Below are positions 1-8,040 of a stretch of 64,000 bases of DNA, piece by piece. Made by a program: the position numbers and the translations under genes. Under the pieces are notes generated by a model. That model was not told where the DNA came from and ran no database searches. It saw only the letters and a list, made by a program, of their open reading frames with translations. Every line of letters starts with the position of its first letter. The first letter of the stretch is position 1. Source of the stretch: Flavobacteriia bacterium (lineage in GTDB: Bacteria > Bacteroidota > Bacteroidia > Flavobacteriales_D > Crocinitomicaceae); the NCBI GenBank assembly GCA_016183815.1, contig JACPDW010000015.1, positions 1-64,000 on the forward strand, in the 5' to 3' direction.

Positions 1-73
1 CTAACCATTCTACAACAGCAAAACTCACAAAATAGGCTGCTTCTGGATTATGAAATTTATAATTTCTGCTCAT
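1..73 (-). CDS. REP-associated Y1-type transposase, N-terminal fragment cut by the window edge
   Basis: Reading the minus strand from an ATG at 73, 24 codons stay open to the window edge and give MSRNYKFHNPEAAYFVSFAV followed by VEWL. This opening (MSR-YKF-NPE-YFVSFA-V-W) is the one I know from Bacteroidota proteins annotated as transposases of the IS200-like/REP-associated tyrosine (Y1_Tnp) family, which nick single-stranded DNA near palindromic repeats. The HuH motif and catalytic Tyr would lie beyond the edge, so activity cannot be judged. A 127-bp imperfect palindrome sits 93 bases upstream of the start, which fits the usual association of these enzymes with hairpin repeats. The family assignment rests on the N-terminus only. 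Confidence 0.6.
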   Translation of the reverse strand, partial: MSRNYKFHNPEAAYFVSFAVVEWL

Positions 74-165
74 AGACTAAAGTTAAGAAAAAAAGTTTTA
101 ACATTTCTGTTTTTGAAAAAATATTTTTTAATGGATGAAAATCTTTTAAACTGAAGGTAAAATAT

Positions 166-292
166 AAGACCGTTGCAAAAGTCAATAATCTAGGCTTTTC
201 AAAAATTTGAATCCGCAGTCCCGATATTTGCTTCGGGATGAGGAATTTAAATTTTTGGATTAACTATGAGAATTGGGTTTTGCAACGGTCTT
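166..292. repeat. 127-bp imperfect palindrome (REP/MITE-like) next to the transposase fragment
   Basis: The ends are a perfect 15-bp inverted repeat, AAGACCGTTGCAAAA at 166-180 and its complement at 278-292. Inside, the two halves stay similar along their length (CAAAAATTTgAATcC against CCAAAAATTTaAATtCC), and the apex is TCCCGA (219-224) and TCGGGA (233-238) around an 8-nt loop. The whole can fold as one long hairpin. Given the neighbouring transposase, I read it as a hairpin end or non-autonomous copy of the same element family. Confidence 0.7.
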
Positions 293-368
293 TAAATTCT
301 TTGATTAGAAAAATTATAAAGTGTTTTGGGATTTTCTTTTAAAATCTATATAATTCTACTTTTTTTTC

Positions 369-376
369 TACCTTTG
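369..376 (+). promoter_or_regulatory. Probable -7 element (TACCTTTG) for the VCBS-repeat protein gene
   Basis: TACCTTTG matches the Bacteroidota -7 consensus TAnnTTTG and lies 16 bases before the ATG at 393. No TTTG is visible at the expected -33 distance, so this is a half-supported promoter. Confidence 0.4.
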
Positions 377-392
377 ATGAAAGCAATTTTAA

Positions 393-2621
393 ATGACAAA
401 ACTCATTCTTTTAATAGTGCTTATTTGTGGTTTAAAAACCCTTCAAGCACAATTTTTATTCGATTATTTACCTGAATTTGAGGTAAAGAAAGGAGGAATT
501 GAACTCGAATTTCCTTGGATGGGTGGATTAAATTTTGTTCAAGCTTCAGAAATTGATTTTGAATTTGATGGTGACATGGACTTGTTTTTATTTGATAGAA
601 GTTATAACAACATACGATTATTTGAAAATGTTGAAAATAACGGTGTCAGAAGTTATCAATTTGTTTATAATTCAGCTCGGTTTTTTCCTGAAGATTTAAG
701 TCATAGAGTTGCATTACTTGATTTTAATCAAGATGGAAAAAATGACATTTTTACCTACGGTTTAGGCGGTGTGAAAGTCTATAAAAATATTGGAAATGTT
801 CAAGAAGGTTTAAATTGGCAATTACACCGCTCCTTATTGTATTCCGATTATGGAAATAATATTTCTAATCTTTTTGTGAGTTCAAGCGACATCCCTGCCT
901 ATGTGGATATAGACTTTGATGGCGATATAGATATTCTTACCTTTGATTTGAATGGAGAAGCAATGGAATACCACAAAAATATGGGAATGGAATGGTATAA
1001 CACTTCTGATTCCTTGGTTTATCTCCTTAAAAATAAATGTTGGGGTCAGTTTAAAGAAGACCCAATTAGTTTCAGTATTTTGTTAAACAATACTACTTTT
1101 CCTTGTGGCGATGGAAATGTGGCTGACCCTGAATATCCTAAAAAAAAACCTCTTATTTTTATAGAAGAAAACAATAAAAAGAAAGACAGACACACGGGAT
1201 CAACCACTTTAGCTATTGACATCGACAACTCCGGAGTGTACGATCTACTGCTGGGTGACGTGTCGAGTAATAATATTAGTTTACTCATAAATGGAGGTGC
1301 AGCGCCTAACACCAACTCTCCAATGACAAATTATGAAGCTCTTTTTCCTTCAAATTCTGTTCCTATATCTTTTCCAATTTTTCCATCTGTTTTTTATTTA
1401 GACCTTAATTTTGATGGAAACAAAGATCTTTTCATCTCAGGAAATGCAAAAAACGCAGCTAAAAATTTTAATAATACTTTATGGTACAAAAACATTTCAA
1501 ACAACAATTCTCCTCTTTTCGTTCAACAGAATGATAATTTCATCTCCTCGAAAACAATTGACATTGGCACAGGGTCTATTCCTATTTTATTTGACCAAAA
1601 TGGAGACGGATTAAAAGATTTACTCATTTCTTGTTTGTATCGCTATAAAGATGATTTAGAAAAAGAATCTGCTGTTCAATTATACAGAAATACAGGAAGT
1701 GTTGACAATCCAAAATACCAATACATAGATGATAATTATTTAAACCTCAACCAATTAAATTTGGGTTTTAGAATAGTCCCAACTTTTGGAGATTTAGACA
1801 ATGATGGTGATGAAGACATGATTATTGGTAAAGAAGATGGTTCACTACTTTTTTGGGAAAACACTTCTTTAGCCAATCAAAGTGCTCAGTTTGTTGGACA
1901 AGCTGAAAGTTTAAAAGACAATCTACAAAATAATATTGATGTTGGAACATATTCTACTCCTCAAATATTTGATTTGAATAAAGACGGTTTATTAGACTTA
2001 ATCATAGGTAACAATGAGGGGAAAATTTTATTCTATAAAAATATAGGAAACACAAATCAATTTTTATTTCAGTTAGAAAACAGTTTATTGGGAAACATCG
2101 ACTTAGAGATAAACACATCAGAATACATATACCCTCATTTTTTTAGACATTTAGATACAACATATTTAATTTTAGGTAGTATAAATGGGAAATTAAATTT
2201 TTATAAGGATGTTGATGAGAATCTATCCAATAATCAATCTTTTGAGTTAGTAAGTGATTTTTTTAGACAAATCAACACAGAAGCATACAGTTCTTGTGTA
2301 GTTGAAGATCTCGATCAAGATGGAAAATTAAATCTGATTGTCGGAGGGGATTTAGGTGGATTATTTTTGTTTGAACACAATCCAAACAGTTCTTTAAGCG
2401 AAAAAACAAATACAAAAAATAAGTTTTCCGTTTATCCAAATCCTTTTAATGATAAAATTTTTATTGAATCAAATCAATCTGAATACATTGAAATTTTTAG
2501 CCCGACAGGAACTTTAATTTATAAAGGTCAAACTGTAAATAAAAGCATTGATACTAAAGATTTATCAAGTGGATTTTATCTTCTAAAGATAAGAAATAAG
2601 TGTATAAAAATGATAAAATAA
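393..2621 (+). CDS. Secreted FG-GAP/VCBS-repeat protein with T9SS C-terminal sorting domain
   Basis: 742 residues. It opens with a signal peptide (MTKLILLIVLICGLKTLQA, cut before QF). The body holds repeated Asp-rich calcium-binding-like loops such as DFEFDGDMDLFLF, DFNQDGKNDIFTY, DIDFDGDIDILTF, DLDNDGDEDMIIG and DLNKDGLLDLIIG, the hallmark of VCBS/FG-GAP beta-propeller repeats. The last 75 or so residues (from VYPNPFNDKIFIES through SSGFYLLKI to the end) are a type A T9SS sorting domain, which directs export across the outer membrane and attachment to the cell surface. The function is probably adhesive or structural; no catalytic domain is seen. It converges with the glycosyltransferase gene, with a 19-bp gap. 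Confidence 0.85.
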   Translation: MTKLILLIVLICGLKTLQAQFLFDYLPEFEVKKGGIELEFPWMGGLNFVQASEIDFEFDGDMDLFLFDRSYNNIRLFENVENNGVRSYQFVYNSARFFPEDLSHRVALLDFNQDGKNDIFTYGLGGVKVYKNIGNVQEGLNWQLHRSLLYSDYGNNISNLFVSSSDIPAYVDIDFDGDIDILTFDLNGEAMEYHKNMGMEWYNTSDSLVYLLKNKCWGQFKEDPISFSILLNNTTFPCGDGNVADPEYPKKKPLIFIEENNKKKDRHTGSTTLAIDIDNSGVYDLLLGDVSSNNISLLINGGAAPNTNSPMTNYEALFPSNSVPISFPIFPSVFYLDLNFDGNKDLFISGNAKNAAKNFNNTLWYKNISNNNSPLFVQQNDNFISSKTIDIGTGSIPILFDQNGDGLKDLLISCLYRYKDDLEKESAVQLYRNTGSVDNPKYQYIDDNYLNLNQLNLGFRIVPTFGDLDNDGDEDMIIGKEDGSLLFWENTSLANQSAQFVGQAESLKDNLQNNIDVGTYSTPQIFDLNKDGLLDLIIGNNEGKILFYKNIGNTNQFLFQLENSLLGNIDLEINTSEYIYPHFFRHLDTTYLILGSINGKLNFYKDVDENLSNNQSFELVSDFFRQINTEAYSSCVVEDLDQDGKLNLIVGGDLGGLFLFEHNPNSSLSEKTNTKNKFSVYPNPFNDKIFIESNQSEYIEIFSPTGTLIYKGQTVNKSIDTKDLSSGFYLLKIRNKCIKMIK

Positions 2622-2640
2622 ATGTAATAAAAAATTGCTT

Positions 2641-3762
2641 TTATTGTAAACCTTTTTCAATAACCTCCCAGGTTTTTTCAGCTGAAATATCCCACGAAAA
2701 CAAATGAGCTCTATTTGCACTTAGTTGAGAATACTTTTCTCTTAATCCCTTGTTTTCTGTCATCTGTGTCATTGCGTCTGAAATTTCGTCTATGTCAAAT
2801 GGGTTAACCAAAACAGCGGCATCATCAACAACTTCAGGTAAAGAAGTTAAATTACCTGAAATAATTGGCAAATGACATCGTAAGGCCTCTGCCAATGGAA
2901 TTCCAAATCCCTCAAAATAAGGAGTATAAACAAAAACCTCCGCTGCTGCAGTTACACGAACTAAAGACTCAATAGGTAAATGACCCAATAAGTGAATAGA
3001 ATTTTGAATTGACTTTGGAATGAACAATTCCTTTTCAAAAGACTTCCACAAAAAACTTCCAACAATAACTAAGTCAAAAGGAATAGAACAAGAATGATAA
3101 TACTTTTGGTAAGCTAAAAGCAAGTTTTTAATGTTTTTTCTAGGATGTAACGAACCAACAAATAAAAAGTAAGGTTTTTTTATTTCAAATTGGGATCGAA
3201 TTTCATGTTTTTCTGCTTCTGAAAAAGGTTTAAATAATGGAGAACTTCCATTCCAAATCACTGATATTTTTTCTTCTGGTATTTTATATCGTTGTATAAT
3301 GTCTTTTTTGGAAAATTCCGATACAGTAATTATGTGTTTTGCTTTATGGGCAAATTTTGGAAAAAAGTATCGTAAATATTTGCTTGCTAAAAAAGGTAAA
3401 TCTTTAGGATAATGTTCAAAATTTAAGTCGTGAATAGTAATGATTTGAGGAACTTTACTTTTTAACGATAAATAGCCGTCTGGTGAAAAAAACAAATCGA
3501 TTGCATATTTTTTTAATGCTTTTGCTATGGAAAATTCAAACCACCAATAAAACAAAAAAGGGTGGCGTGCTGGTGGTGAGCAGACAATTGGAGTTACATT
3601 GTTAGAAAAAACAAATTGTGTATCAAAAGGGCGGTCAAAAAAGAAAAAAAAATGATGTTCTGGGTGTTTTTCAACAATTCTTTTACAAATTTCAAAAGTG
3701 TACCAACCAAAGCCCTCCATTTTGTTGCTAAGTAAAAAACGCGTATTGATTCCGATATTCAC
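2641..3762 (-). CDS. Glycosyltransferase family 4 (group 1)
   Basis: 373 residues, GT-B fold. The N-terminus MNIGINTRFLLSNKMEGFGW is the common opening of a Bacteroidota GT4 group, so the GTG at 3762 is accepted as start. The C-terminal half has the nucleotide-sugar-binding features of the family: FVGSLHPRKNIKNLL near residues 201-215 and YFEGFGIPLAEAL near 280-292, containing the E-x7-E pair. It would transfer a sugar from an NDP donor with retention of configuration, on the cytoplasmic face; the acceptor (exopolysaccharide, O-antigen or another glycan) cannot be told from sequence. It stands alone, divergent from mraZ and convergent with the VCBS protein, with no other glycan gene near. Confidence 0.85.
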   Translation of the reverse strand: MNIGINTRFLLSNKMEGFGWYTFEICKRIVEKHPEHHFFFFFDRPFDTQFVFSNNVTPIVCSPPARHPFLFYWWFEFSIAKALKKYAIDLFFSPDGYLSLKSKVPQIITIHDLNFEHYPKDLPFLASKYLRYFFPKFAHKAKHIITVSEFSKKDIIQRYKIPEEKISVIWNGSSPLFKPFSEAEKHEIRSQFEIKKPYFLFVGSLHPRKNIKNLLLAYQKYYHSCSIPFDLVIVGSFLWKSFEKELFIPKSIQNSIHLLGHLPIESLVRVTAAAEVFVYTPYFEGFGIPLAEALRCHLPIISGNLTSLPEVVDDAAVLVNPFDIDEISDAMTQMTENKGLREKYSQLSANRAHLFSWDISAEKTWEVIEKGLQ

Positions 3763-3978
3763 TTTACGAAATTAATAAAGAAATTACATTTTGTTTAATT
3801 CTATTCTGATTAAGTTACTTATTAATTGGTTAAAAAAATGGATATGCCAAAAAAAATTAATCAAAAATTTTAGTTAGAATATTCTTTTTAGACCCCCTTT
3901 GCTGAACGATTATTTCGTTTAATAAACTGATATAAAACAAAACTACTCGATAAACTGTTTTCAAAAGCACACAATATT

Positions 3979-3993
3979 CCCACTTTTTTCCAC
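3979..3993 (-). promoter_or_regulatory. MraZ-like operator pair, distal (GTGG repeats, 10-bp period)
   Basis: On the minus strand this reads GTGGAAAAAAGTGGG: two GTGG boxes exactly 10 bp apart, one helical turn. Known MraZ operators are direct repeats of a short G-rich motif (TGGG in Escherichia coli, AAAGTG(T/G) in Mycoplasma) with the same period. It is the inverted partner of the pair at 4097-4111. Binding is inferred. Confidence 0.5.
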
Positions 3994-4096
3994 CTCTGTT
4001 CATAAATTAAAAAATCCTATAGTTGTTGAAATAAATTAATCGTTTGTAACTAATTTAAAATCTTTTCGTAAGAAGTTATTAACAAAATAAAAAAGA

Positions 4097-4111
4097 GTGG
4101 TAAAATGTGGG
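4097..4111 (+). promoter_or_regulatory. MraZ-like operator pair, proximal (GTGG repeats, 10-bp period)
   Basis: GTGGTAAAATGTGGG: two GTGG boxes exactly 10 bp apart, ending 34 bases before the mraZ ATG. The position would cover the core promoter of the division cluster and fits autoregulation by MraZ, known in E. coli and in mollicutes. Repression or activation cannot be decided from sequence. Confidence 0.55.
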
Positions 4112-4145
4112 ATTTTTTTCTTTAATTTTACCCATTATTTATGCT

Positions 4146-4607
4146 ATGGCGAGTTTGGTTGGAGAATATGAAGTAAAATTAGATGAAAAAGGAAGATTTT
4201 TATTCCCTTCTTCTCTAAGAAAACAATTGTCTCCAGACGCTCAAGAACAATTCATGTTGAACAAAGGATTTGAAGAATGTTTAACGCTTTATCCTCAAAA
4301 CGAATGGGATAAATTAAGCAAAAAACTTTCAAAAATGAATTTGTTTAAACCCAAAAACAGAATGTTTTATCGCTTATTTCATCAAGGAGCGAAAAATGTG
4401 AGTTTGGACAATGCTGGTAGAATATTAATTCCCACTGGCCACATGGATAGAGTTGGTCTTAAAAAAGAAGCAATGTTAATTGCCTACAATGATCGGATAG
4501 AAGTTTGGGATAAAAACAAATACTTCAATTTGATTGAGTCCAACATGACGAATTTCGCCGATTTAGCAGAAGAAGTAATGGGTGAAATGGAGAATAATGA
4601 CGAATAA
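4146..4607 (+). CDS. mraZ: Transcriptional regulator MraZ, first gene of the division and cell wall cluster
   Basis: 153 residues from the ATG at 4146 (MASLVGEYEVKLDEKGRFLF). An in-frame GTG at 4107 would add 13 hydrophobic residues and lies inside the putative operator, so I reject it. Two AbrB-like MraZ half-domains are visible: the first around EYEVKLDEKGRFLFPSSLRK, the second around VSLDNAGRILIPTGHMDRVG, each with the D-x-x-GR-(F/I)-L-(F/I)-P core. MraZ forms a ring-shaped DNA-binding oligomer that controls its own operon. It overlaps rsmH by 11 bp. The GTGG box pairs upstream are its likely targets. Confidence 0.93.
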   Translation: MASLVGEYEVKLDEKGRFLFPSSLRKQLSPDAQEQFMLNKGFEECLTLYPQNEWDKLSKKLSKMNLFKPKNRMFYRLFHQGAKNVSLDNAGRILIPTGHMDRVGLKKEAMLIAYNDRIEVWDKNKYFNLIESNMTNFADLAEEVMGEMENNDE

Positions 4608-5511
4608 TGTTTACCACATACCGGCTCTTTTAGAAGAATGTATTTCTGGTTTAGAAATAAATCCTCATGGTATTTATGTGGACGTAACTTTTGGTGGCGG
4701 TGGTCATTCAAAAGCCATTTACTCACTATTATCCCCAAAAGGAAAATTGTTTGCCTTTGACCAAGATGAAGAAGCCGTTCAAAATAGTTGGACAGCAGAG
4801 AATTTTGAGTTAATCCTCTCTAATTTTTCGTTTGTGAAAAACCATTTGCACTACAGACAAATTACACAAGTTGACGGAATAATTGCTGATTTAGGTGTTT
4901 CTTTTCATCAATTTGACACTCCAGAAAGGGGATTTTCAATTCGGAGCAACGACAAGTTGGACATGCGAATGAATCAAAAGTTAGAACTCTCTGCTTATGA
5001 ATTAATTAATGAATATGAGGAAGAAGACTTAAAAAAAATGTTTAAAACTTTGGGTGAAATTCCTCAAGGTGCTCGAATGGCAAACTGTATTGTCAAAAAA
5101 AGAGCCAGCAAAAAAATTACCTCAACAGGAGATTTAATGGACACTCTTTCTTCTTTTACTCCTGTTTTTAAAGCACATAAATTCTTTGCTAAAGTATTTC
5201 AAGCAATACGAATGGAGGTAAATAAAGAATTAGAACATTTATCTTCTTTCTTGACTCAAACAGAAGAATTAATAAAGCCGGGTGGTCGATTAGTTGTTAT
5301 TTCATACCACTCTTTAGAAGATAGGTTGGTGAAAAATTACCTTAAAAGTGGTAATGTGCAGGGCGAATTAAATAAAGATTTTTATGGGAATGTTGAAAAA
5401 CCATTTAATGAGTTGACAAGAAAACCATTGGTTCCAAATGAATTAGAAATTAATTGCAATCCAAGAGCAAGGAGTGCAAAATGTAGAATTGGTGTAAGAA
5501 ATGGAAAATGA
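4597..5511 (+). CDS. rsmH: 16S rRNA (cytosine(1402)-N(4))-methyltransferase RsmH (MraW)
   Basis: 304 residues from the ATG at 4597 (MTNNVYHIPALLEECISGL), preferred over an in-frame ATG 15 bases earlier because family members start at this N-YH-P-LL motif. The SAM-binding loop is DVTFGGGGHSKAI near residue 30, followed by ADLGVSFHQFD and the C-terminal signature VISYHSLEDRLVKNY. The enzyme methylates N4 of C1402 of 16S rRNA in the decoding centre. It overlaps mraZ and ftsL by 11 bp at each end, indicating translational coupling. Confidence 0.95.
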   Translation: MTNNVYHIPALLEECISGLEINPHGIYVDVTFGGGGHSKAIYSLLSPKGKLFAFDQDEEAVQNSWTAENFELILSNFSFVKNHLHYRQITQVDGIIADLGVSFHQFDTPERGFSIRSNDKLDMRMNQKLELSAYELINEYEEEDLKKMFKTLGEIPQGARMANCIVKKRASKKITSTGDLMDTLSSFTPVFKAHKFFAKVFQAIRMEVNKELEHLSSFLTQTEELIKPGGRLVVISYHSLEDRLVKNYLKSGNVQGELNKDFYGNVEKPFNELTRKPLVPNELEINCNPRARSAKCRIGVRNGK

Positions 5512-5926
5512 ATATGTAAAAGATTCGGCCTCCATTAAGGATGCCTATAATAAAAATAATAAAAATAAAAATACGGAGAAACAAACACACAAACGTGAAA
5601 AAAGCGGACAGTCACTTTTAATTCTTCAATTTATTAATGGAGATATTTTAAGAAAAGACATTGTCGTGAATAATTTACCGTTTATTTTTTTTCTTATTTT
5701 TTTGTGTGTTTTGTTGGTTTCAAAAGTATATTATGGCAAACAATTGACCCAAGAATTAGATGTATCACAAAAAAAATTAAATGCTATTTCAGCTGAATAT
5801 ATTGAATCTAAAGCTCGATTAGAAGAAAAAACCAAAAGATATGAATTGGTTAAAACATTAAACCCATTAGGTTTAAAAGAAACAACAAAACCAGTGAAGG
5901 TTATTAGAATTAAAAAAGAAAAATAA
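5501..5926 (+). CDS. ftsL: FtsL-like cell division protein
   Basis: 141 residues, bitopic membrane protein: a charged, Asn/Lys-rich cytoplasmic N-terminus of about 55 residues, one membrane span (LPFIFFLIFLCVLLVSKVYY, about 59-78), then a heptad-like coiled coil (QELDVSQKKLNAISAEYIES and on). Sequence conservation in this family is weak; the identification rests on topology, size and position between rsmH and ftsI, matching the Bacteroidota FtsL-like family. With FtsB-type partners it would activate FtsW/FtsI at the septum. It overlaps rsmH by 11 bp, and ftsI starts 5 bases downstream. Confidence 0.85.
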   Translation: MENEYVKDSASIKDAYNKNNKNKNTEKQTHKREKSGQSLLILQFINGDILRKDIVVNNLPFIFFLIFLCVLLVSKVYYGKQLTQELDVSQKKLNAISAEYIESKARLEEKTKRYELVKTLNPLGLKETTKPVKVIRIKKEK

Positions 5927-5931
5927 AACAA

Positions 5932-8040
5932 GTGCAAAAAGATAAAAAAGATATTGTTTGGAAAGTGTACCTAATTTATTTTGGATTTTTTTGCCTTATG
6001 CTAATGGTCATATTTAAAACTTTCGCCATTCAAAACGAAGGTGTGTCGAGTGTATTAGAGGGCGAACAATATACCGAAAAAATTCCGACCAAAACAATTC
6101 CAAGATATCCAAGAAAAGGAGAAATTTTAGATTGCAATCGAACCCCTCTATTAACTTCAGTTTCCTCCTTTGATATTTATATGGATCCAACGGTGATTGA
6201 TCAAAAAGTTTTTGACAAAGACTTAGAATCATTGTGTGATAAATTAAGTACACTTTTTCATGACAAATCTAGTCAAGATTATGCATTAATGATAAGAAAA
6301 GCAAGAATTAATAAAAGACGATTTGTAACTATTCAAAAAAGAATAAACAACGAACAACGTAATCTATTACGAACTTATCCTATTTTTAAATTAGGAAGAA
6401 ACAAAGGGGGGTTAATAGATACTGAAGAAATTATTGAACGAAAAAGACCTCATGGTGAATTGTTAAAACGAACTTTGGGATATTATCAAAAAAACAAAGA
6501 TGGTGAGTTGAAAGTAGGAATTGAAGGTGCTTTTCATTCCTATTTAGTTGGTGAGCCAGGTTTAGAAATAGCACAAAAAATTTCTACTGGTTGGAAAAAA
6601 ACAGGTCAGATTGTTAAAGATGCCATCGAAGGGGCAAATATCATTACTACTTTTGATAAAGAAATTCAAGAAGTAGCTCATTCAGAGCTTTATAGACAAT
6701 TGAAAATCAACGCAGCTATCAGTGGGTCGGTAGTAGTAATGGACGTTAAAACAGGATACGTCCGTGCTATGTCAAACCTTACAAGAGTAGAAAACGGTGA
6801 ATACTATGAACTGTACAATCACGCTGTTGGCACCAAAGAAGTGCCGGGTTCTACATTCAAATTAGCTTCATTAATGGCTGCTCTTGAAGACAATAAAATT
6901 GATATTAATTCGAAAGTAGAATCAGCAAGAAGTTACGATTATTTTGGAGAAACGATAAATGAAGCACACAACAATTATTATGGTACAATAAGCATTAAAG
7001 AAGCATTTGAATTGTCGTCAAATGTAATATCAAAAGTTATTTATCAAGCATATAAAAACGAACCAACAACCTTTATTGACCGTTTAAAATCATTCGGACT
7101 CTCTTCTCCACTTGGATTAGACATTGCAGGAGAGCCAGCTCCTACCTTGTATTCCCCGGGTTCACCTCAATGGTGGAGAGGTTCATTGGCTTGGGTTTCT
7201 GTTGGTTACGACGTTCAATTAACTCCAATACAAACATTAGCTTTTTACAACTCCATCGCCAATGATGGTAAATTGGTAAAACCGCAGTTTGTTCAAGAAA
7301 TCGTAAGGGGAACTGAAACAGTAAAATCGTTTCAACCTATAGTATTGAAAAATCAAATTTGCTCCAATTCTACTCTTCAAATACTAAAATCTTGTTTAGA
7401 AGGGGTAATGAAAAAAGGTACAGGTAAAAGACTTCACTCCTCTTACTTCGATATTGCAGGAAAAACAGGTACAGCAGAAATATTAAATGACAATCTTAAA
7501 TATGGAAACAAAGGTGAAAAAAGATATTTGGCTTCTTTTGTAGGGTATTTTCCAGTTAAAAATCCAATTTATTCTTGTATTGTAACCATTACTGCAAACG
7601 GAGACAATATTTATGGTGCAACAGTTTCAGGAACAGTGTTTTCAGCTATTGCAAATAAAGTGTACGCTGGTAGTCTGAAATACCATAAAGCAATAAACGA
7701 AAATGCAATAAAAACTTCTTCATTTCCTAAAACAAAAGACGGAAACAGAGAGGATTTGGCTCGAATATTAAAAAAACTCAGAATTCCTTTTAAAATGGCA
7801 AACGACAATGAGTGGTTGTTTTCAAAAAATGAAAACGAAATGCTTTCCTTTCACCAAAGATTTGTCGGAAAAAAAACTGTTCCAAATGTAAAAGGTTTGT
7901 CAGCAAAAGATGCCGTTTATTTAATTGAAAACACTGGTATGAGTACTAGTATAATTGGAATGGGAGCAGTAAAAAAACAAAGCGTTCCTCCTGGAACACC
8001 AATTTTTAGAGGGGGATTAATTGAATTAACTTTAGAATGA
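5932..8040 (+). CDS. ftsI: Septal peptidoglycan transpeptidase FtsI (PBP3) with C-terminal PASTA domain
   Basis: 702 residues with a GTG start. One N-terminal membrane span (about 9-30) is followed by the PBP dimerisation domain (IPRYPRKGEILDCN-R-PL near residue 57) and the transpeptidase domain. All three penicillin-binding motifs are present: S307-T-F-K (nucleophile Ser307), SSN at 362-364 and KTG at 511-513. The last 55 or so residues (KTVPNVKGLSAKDAVYLIEN and on) form a PASTA domain. The enzyme cross-links septal peptidoglycan in the periplasm together with FtsW. Its stop overlaps the murE start as ATGA. Confidence 0.95.
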   Translation: MQKDKKDIVWKVYLIYFGFFCLMLMVIFKTFAIQNEGVSSVLEGEQYTEKIPTKTIPRYPRKGEILDCNRTPLLTSVSSFDIYMDPTVIDQKVFDKDLESLCDKLSTLFHDKSSQDYALMIRKARINKRRFVTIQKRINNEQRNLLRTYPIFKLGRNKGGLIDTEEIIERKRPHGELLKRTLGYYQKNKDGELKVGIEGAFHSYLVGEPGLEIAQKISTGWKKTGQIVKDAIEGANIITTFDKEIQEVAHSELYRQLKINAAISGSVVVMDVKTGYVRAMSNLTRVENGEYYELYNHAVGTKEVPGSTFKLASLMAALEDNKIDINSKVESARSYDYFGETINEAHNNYYGTISIKEAFELSSNVISKVIYQAYKNEPTTFIDRLKSFGLSSPLGLDIAGEPAPTLYSPGSPQWWRGSLAWVSVGYDVQLTPIQTLAFYNSIANDGKLVKPQFVQEIVRGTETVKSFQPIVLKNQICSNSTLQILKSCLEGVMKKGTGKRLHSSYFDIAGKTGTAEILNDNLKYGNKGEKRYLASFVGYFPVKNPIYSCIVTITANGDNIYGATVSGTVFSAIANKVYAGSLKYHKAINENAIKTSSFPKTKDGNREDLARILKKLRIPFKMANDNEWLFSKNENEMLSFHQRFVGKKTVPNVKGLSAKDAVYLIENTGMSTSIIGMGAVKKQSVPPGTPIFRGGLIELTLE

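Larger units (their letters stand above)
3763..4145. other. Intergenic control region between the glycosyltransferase and mraZ
   Basis: 383 bases without a gene, separating divergent transcription units. It holds two oppositely oriented pairs of GTGG boxes (listed separately) and, at 4123-4130, TAATTTTA, a poor match to the -7 consensus 16 bases before the mraZ ATG. No open frame, RNA gene or mobile element was recognised in the rest, which is very AT-rich. Confidence 0.6.

Noticed and set aside
208-240. tRNA-like TTTGAATCC stretch
   Set aside because: It is part of the long palindrome, and no cloverleaf or acceptor stem can be drawn.
4107-4145. GTG start adding 13 residues to MraZ
   Set aside because: The extension is hydrophobic, unlike MraZ proteins, and overlaps the GTGG box pair; the ATG at 4146 begins the conserved MASLVGEYE.
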